A stretch of DNA of 64,000 bases from Prevotella sp. (GTDB taxonomy: Bacteria; Bacteroidota; Bacteroidia; Bacteroidales; Bacteroidaceae). The position numbers and the translations under genes are program-made. The stretch covers positions 1 to 64,000 of the forward strand of contig JAFZSL010000026.1 in the NCBI GenBank assembly GCA_017619375.1. The letters run 5' to 3'. This document shows positions 61,357 to 64,000 of the stretch, one piece after another (positions within the stretch are counted from its first letter, which is position 1; each line of letters opens with the position of its first letter). Below the pieces are notes generated by a model. That model ran no database searches, was not told where the DNA came from, and saw nothing but the letters and a program-made list of their open reading frames with translations.

Positions 61357-62328
61357 TCATCTCAACAGCATGCATAAAAGGCGACGCCCCTGGCGTGTGC
61401 TGCTGATGCGACGGAACCATTTGTATTTCTGTGTGTAGTCCTTGTCTGATAGGGGGAAAAGACCTTTCTGGGTCAACTCTTCCACACTCTTTTCCAACAA
61501 ATGACCGTTGTGTGTCAACTTGATTACAAGGTAGAGATAGTCCATTGTCAGTTGGTCGATACGTCTTTGTAAAGCCTCACGTTCGGCTGTGGGGAGAGTG
61601 TCGGCTCGTTCCGAGAGGCGGTACAGCACACCTCGGGTGTCGGCCAGTCTTTGAAGCACCCATTTCTTGTTGTCCTCGTGTGTGATGGAATCACCACGGT
61701 CGCGGTAAAAATAGGCTTTGGCTTTTGTGGAATACAGTTTCTCCGCTCGAAGGAATAATTGGGGGGTGAACTCCTCATCCTCGTGAAGGATGCCGGAGGT
61801 GAAACGCAGGTTGACGAGTGTGAGTTTGCGAAAGATATAACCGCAAGCCGACGCTCGAAGGTTGTTACGACGCATATATTCAGCTCCTTCCATCGGGCCT
61901 TCCACCTCATGCGGCACAACATGTTCTTCCTTGTTGGAAAGATAAAACGTCACAATGTCGGGGTCTTTGGTACGCACGATGTCCAAGCAATGTTCGTAAA
62001 TGGTGGTGTTCAACTTGTCATCGCCATCTACAAATTGGATGTACTTGCCCTTGCAGGCTTCGATACCCAAGTTGCGGGCGGCACTGAGCCCGCGGTTGTT
62101 TTGACGAATATAGATGATGTCCTCCAACTTGTCAGAGATGGCCTCCAAAGGACTCTCTTCCGACCCGTCGTCGATGAGCAGGATTTCCCGCTCTTCCTTG
62201 TTGAGTGACAATGAAAGTATGCTATCCAAACACTCATTGAGCAAGGAAGGGGGCAGATTGTAAAAGGTGACGATGAAGCTGATCAAAGGCGGCTTCTCGA
62301 CGGATGGATGAGACGGTGTAGTTTGCAT
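61357..62328 (-). CDS. Glycosyltransferase family 2
   Basis: A 323-residue GT-A enzyme. ISFIVTFYNLPPSLLNECLDSIL and ILLIDDGSEESPLEAI open the nucleotide-binding half, followed by NRGLSAARNLGIEACKGKYIQFVDGDDKLN, with the D-G-D metal motif near residue 100. The C-terminal half is helical and basic. Its annotated ATG overlaps the end of the upstream glycosyltransferase by 46 nt; a TTG immediately before ISFIV would avoid that and cannot be excluded. Confidence 0.9.
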   Translation of the reverse strand: MQTTPSHPSVEKPPLISFIVTFYNLPPSLLNECLDSILSLSLNKEEREILLIDDGSEESPLEAISDKLEDIIYIRQNNRGLSAARNLGIEACKGKYIQFVDGDDKLNTTIYEHCLDIVRTKDPDIVTFYLSNKEEHVVPHEVEGPMEGAEYMRRNNLRASACGYIFRKLTLVNLRFTSGILHEDEEFTPQLFLRAEKLYSTKAKAYFYRDRGDSITHEDNKKWVLQRLADTRGVLYRLSERADTLPTAEREALQRRIDQLTMDYLYLVIKLTHNGHLLEKSVEELTQKGLFPLSDKDYTQKYKWFRRISSTRQGRRLLCMLLR

Positions 62329-63215
62329 AGGTTCTTGATTCCAATTAATTGAAGCATTCGTAATTTCGCTCGTGACTTTACACCCATGCCCAATCCCCGA
62401 ATGGAAGACGAGGTCAAGGGAGGGGTGGGGAGGATGGGGGCGTCGCAGGTGGCGGAGTAGGCGTCTAACTGAACGTTGAGGACATGTGCGTAGTATTCTG
62501 TGAGATGGTTGGTGAGTCCGAGTCGATGGAGTTGGTTGACATGTGCCTCCAAGAGGTCGCGCAAGCCGTCTGCGCCGGGATTGTTGGTGATTCCATTGGG
62601 ATTACTGGTGTAATAGTATATGCCTTCCTCGGTTGTGCAAATTCTTCGGGCGTGTTCGAGTAACAAGGGGAGTGTGTGCACATCCTCGAATTTGCGCCCT
62701 TCGACAAATCTGACATGGTCGAACAAACTTCTGACAAACACCTTGTTGCATGCGTAGGAATGGCTGTATGCCCTGCCGCGAAGCCAGTAATCGCGCATGT
62801 TGTCATAAGTGTTCACCCCAAACTTGAGCATGATTGCATCTTTGCCTCCAAAATGCCAATAGACGGGATATTCCAGAATGTCATGGTCGGGATGGGCTTC
62901 CAAACGTGACATAAGAATCGAAAGGGTGTTCTCGCCGATGAAGTCGTCGCTGTCGATGAAGGTGATGTATTCGCCTTGCGCCACATCGATGCCGGCATTG
63001 CGGGCAGACGATAGTCCCCCGTTGGCCTTGTGGATGACTCGGATATGTGGATGATGCGAGGCATAATCGTCGCAAATGGCACCTGAACCATCAGGAGAAC
63101 CATCATCCACCAAGATCAATTCATAGTCGGAGAAGGATTGGCCCAACACACTATCCACACAACGGGAGAGTGTGTCTTCCACACGATATACCGGTACTAT
63201 GACGCTTAATTTCAT
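62283..63215 (-). CDS. Glycosyltransferase family 2
   Basis: A 310-residue GT-A enzyme with the classical order MKLSVIVPVYRVEDTLSRCVDSVL, LILVDDGSPDGSGAICDDYA, NGGLSSARNAGIDVAQGEYITFIDSDDFIGE (D-S-D metal site near residue 93). It is first in the three-gene glycosyltransferase run. Minus-strand -7 candidates lie at 63220-63227 (TATCTTTG) and 63252-63259 (TAACTTTG); the second leaves a realistic leader. Together with the flippase gene starting divergently, this looks like the edge of a surface polysaccharide locus. Confidence 0.92.
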   Translation of the reverse strand: MKLSVIVPVYRVEDTLSRCVDSVLGQSFSDYELILVDDGSPDGSGAICDDYASHHPHIRVIHKANGGLSSARNAGIDVAQGEYITFIDSDDFIGENTLSILMSRLEAHPDHDILEYPVYWHFGGKDAIMLKFGVNTYDNMRDYWLRGRAYSHSYACNKVFVRSLFDHVRFVEGRKFEDVHTLPLLLEHARRICTTEEGIYYYTSNPNGITNNPGADGLRDLLEAHVNQLHRLGLTNHLTEYYAHVLNVQLDAYSATCDAPILPTPPLTSSSIRGLGMGVKSRAKLRMLQLIGIKNLCKLHRLIHPSRSRL

Positions 63216-63459
63216 ATTGCAAAGATAGCATATATAATCCTATTTCCTGCGCAAAGTTACGAAAAGTAGAGCGAAATGTAAAAGAAGTGAAGGTTTTTTA
63301 CCCTTTCGAGACTGGGTGACTTTGCGCTTCTGTGTAAAAAGCCAATTCAATAACAATGATTTTTATTCAACTGTCCCGTTCATGCATCTGTGTCTTTCGC
63401 TCTTTTAACGTATTTATATAATAAAATCTTTATTTTAACGTTAAGATAAGTGAACACAC
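63216..63459. promoter_or_regulatory. Divergent promoter region of the glycan genes
   Basis: CAAAGTTA at 63252-63259 reads TAACTTTG on the minus strand, likely the promoter of the glycosyltransferase unit. A plus-strand TGACTTTG near 63307-63316 is a weaker candidate for the flippase gene. No gene is seen. Confidence 0.5.
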
Positions 63460-64000
63460 ATGAAAAAGACGAAGAAGACCGACAGTTATTCGCATATCCT
63501 CAAATATACGGGCCTGTTTGGTGGTGTGCAAGGGGTGAACATCCTGGTGGGCATAGTTCGCAACAAGCTTGTTGCAACGATTCTGGGTCCTGCCGGCATG
63601 GGATTGATTTCCCTTTTCAACTCCACCATCAACCTTCTCGCCAATTCCACCAACCTCGGTATCTCCATGAGTGCCGTGAAAAACATATCAGAAGCTTACG
63701 ACAACAAAGACAAGACGAAGCTGGAACGCATGGTGAGGATGGTGCGTTCATGGTGTATCATCACAGGTTTTGCCGGCATGCTCCTTTGCATCGTTCTCAG
63801 CCACTTGCTCAGCAAATGGACGTTTGGATGGGGAGACCACACTTTGCACTTTGTCTTCCTTTCACCTATCGTGATGATAATGGCTGTCACAGGTGGAGAG
63901 ATGGCCATTCTCAAAGGGGTGAGGAGATTGAAAAACCTTGCTTCCATTTCGTTTTACAATGTATTAGCGGCGTTGGTGACTTCCGTGCCTCTCTACTATT
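63460..64000 (+). CDS. Wzx-type polysaccharide flippase, 5' part
   Basis: An open frame of 180 codons running off the window end. It begins MKKTKKTDSYSHILKYTGLFGG, followed by VQGVNILVGIVRNKLVATILGPAGMGLISLFNSTINLL, the first two helices and loop typical of MATE/MOP-superfamily O-antigen translocases (the GPAGMGL motif is characteristic). Further helices (IITGFAGMLLCIVLSHLL, FVFLSPIVMIMAV) follow. It would flip a lipid-linked oligosaccharide across the inner membrane and fits the glycosyltransferases on the opposite strand. About 300 residues should lie beyond the window. Confidence 0.9.
   Translation, partial: MKKTKKTDSYSHILKYTGLFGGVQGVNILVGIVRNKLVATILGPAGMGLISLFNSTINLLANSTNLGISMSAVKNISEAYDNKDKTKLERMVRMVRSWCIITGFAGMLLCIVLSHLLSKWTFGWGDHTLHFVFLSPIVMIMAVTGGEMAILKGVRRLKNLASISFYNVLAALVTSVPLYY

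Noticed and set aside
1..64000. CRISPR arrays, tRNA genes, complete insertion sequences, prophage genes
   Set aside because: No regularly spaced repeats, no tRNA-like cloverleaf sequence, no transposase or integrase frames and no phage structural genes were seen on either strand. The only possible mobile-element trace is the 5075-5175 relic.

Overview
The window looks like chromosome from a Prevotella-type Bacteroidales bacterium. The evidence is the gene content: a eukaryote-like (GT3) glycogen synthase beside a short-form glucan phosphorylase, BspA-like leucine-rich repeats, C10 and M6 proteases with dockerin-like tails, an HU/SPOR protein, methylmalonyl-CoA mutase and a Rho with a long N-terminal insert. 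Many genes are also preceded by the Bacteroidetes -7 element TAnnTTTG. There is no intact insertion sequence, CRISPR array or tRNA. All similarity statements are from memory; no search was run.

Layout. 1-5050: 3' end of a 5S rRNA, a small secreted protein, then glycogen synthase and glucan phosphorylase. 5050-14450: an unexplained structured or relic element, an outer-membrane barrel protein, a GSCFA protein, a lipoprotein, RNase P RNA, YihY and YkvA membrane proteins, a Dcu-type dicarboxylate carrier, TadA and a BspA-like LRR protein. 14650-21215: secreted C10 cysteine protease followed by a Dna2-like nuclease-helicase. 21276-28111 (minus): HU/SPOR protein, zinc-ribbon FHA protein, nitroreductase and a four-gene MacAB-like ABC exporter, probably one operon. 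28224-36664 (minus): GH3 glycosidase, PglC-like phosphoglycosyl transferase, TPR protein, NMT1-like lipoprotein and Rho. 36858-43833: a sigma-factor-like gene behind a roughly 530-nt leader, then FecCD permease, metal-chelate binding lipoprotein, PglF-like dehydratase and PglE-like aminotransferase. 44344-48370: mutA and mutB, which fit a succinate-to-propionate route and pair logically with the dicarboxylate carrier. 48672-51518: a large secreted protein and a 60-aa peptide. 51794-55238: a candidate structured leader, then a RavA-like MoxR ATPase and a ViaA-like VWA protein. 55375-59354: radical SAM/SPASM enzyme, three tandem peptide genes of about 50 codons and an M6 metalloprotease. 59580-64000: rpsP, three glycosyltransferases on the minus strand and the start of a Wzx-type flippase.

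The best candidate for an undescribed system is 55375-59354. Three paralogous small peptides have a conserved N-terminal half (KKxYLKPxxKxLSL...VYGxVCExE), a variable linker and a nearly invariant C-terminus (MYGPPGIFxxxPLF). They are encoded divergently from a radical SAM/SPASM peptide-modification-type enzyme and converge on a secreted metalloprotease gene. This is a plausible RiPP-like locus, although the enzyme-substrate link is inference.
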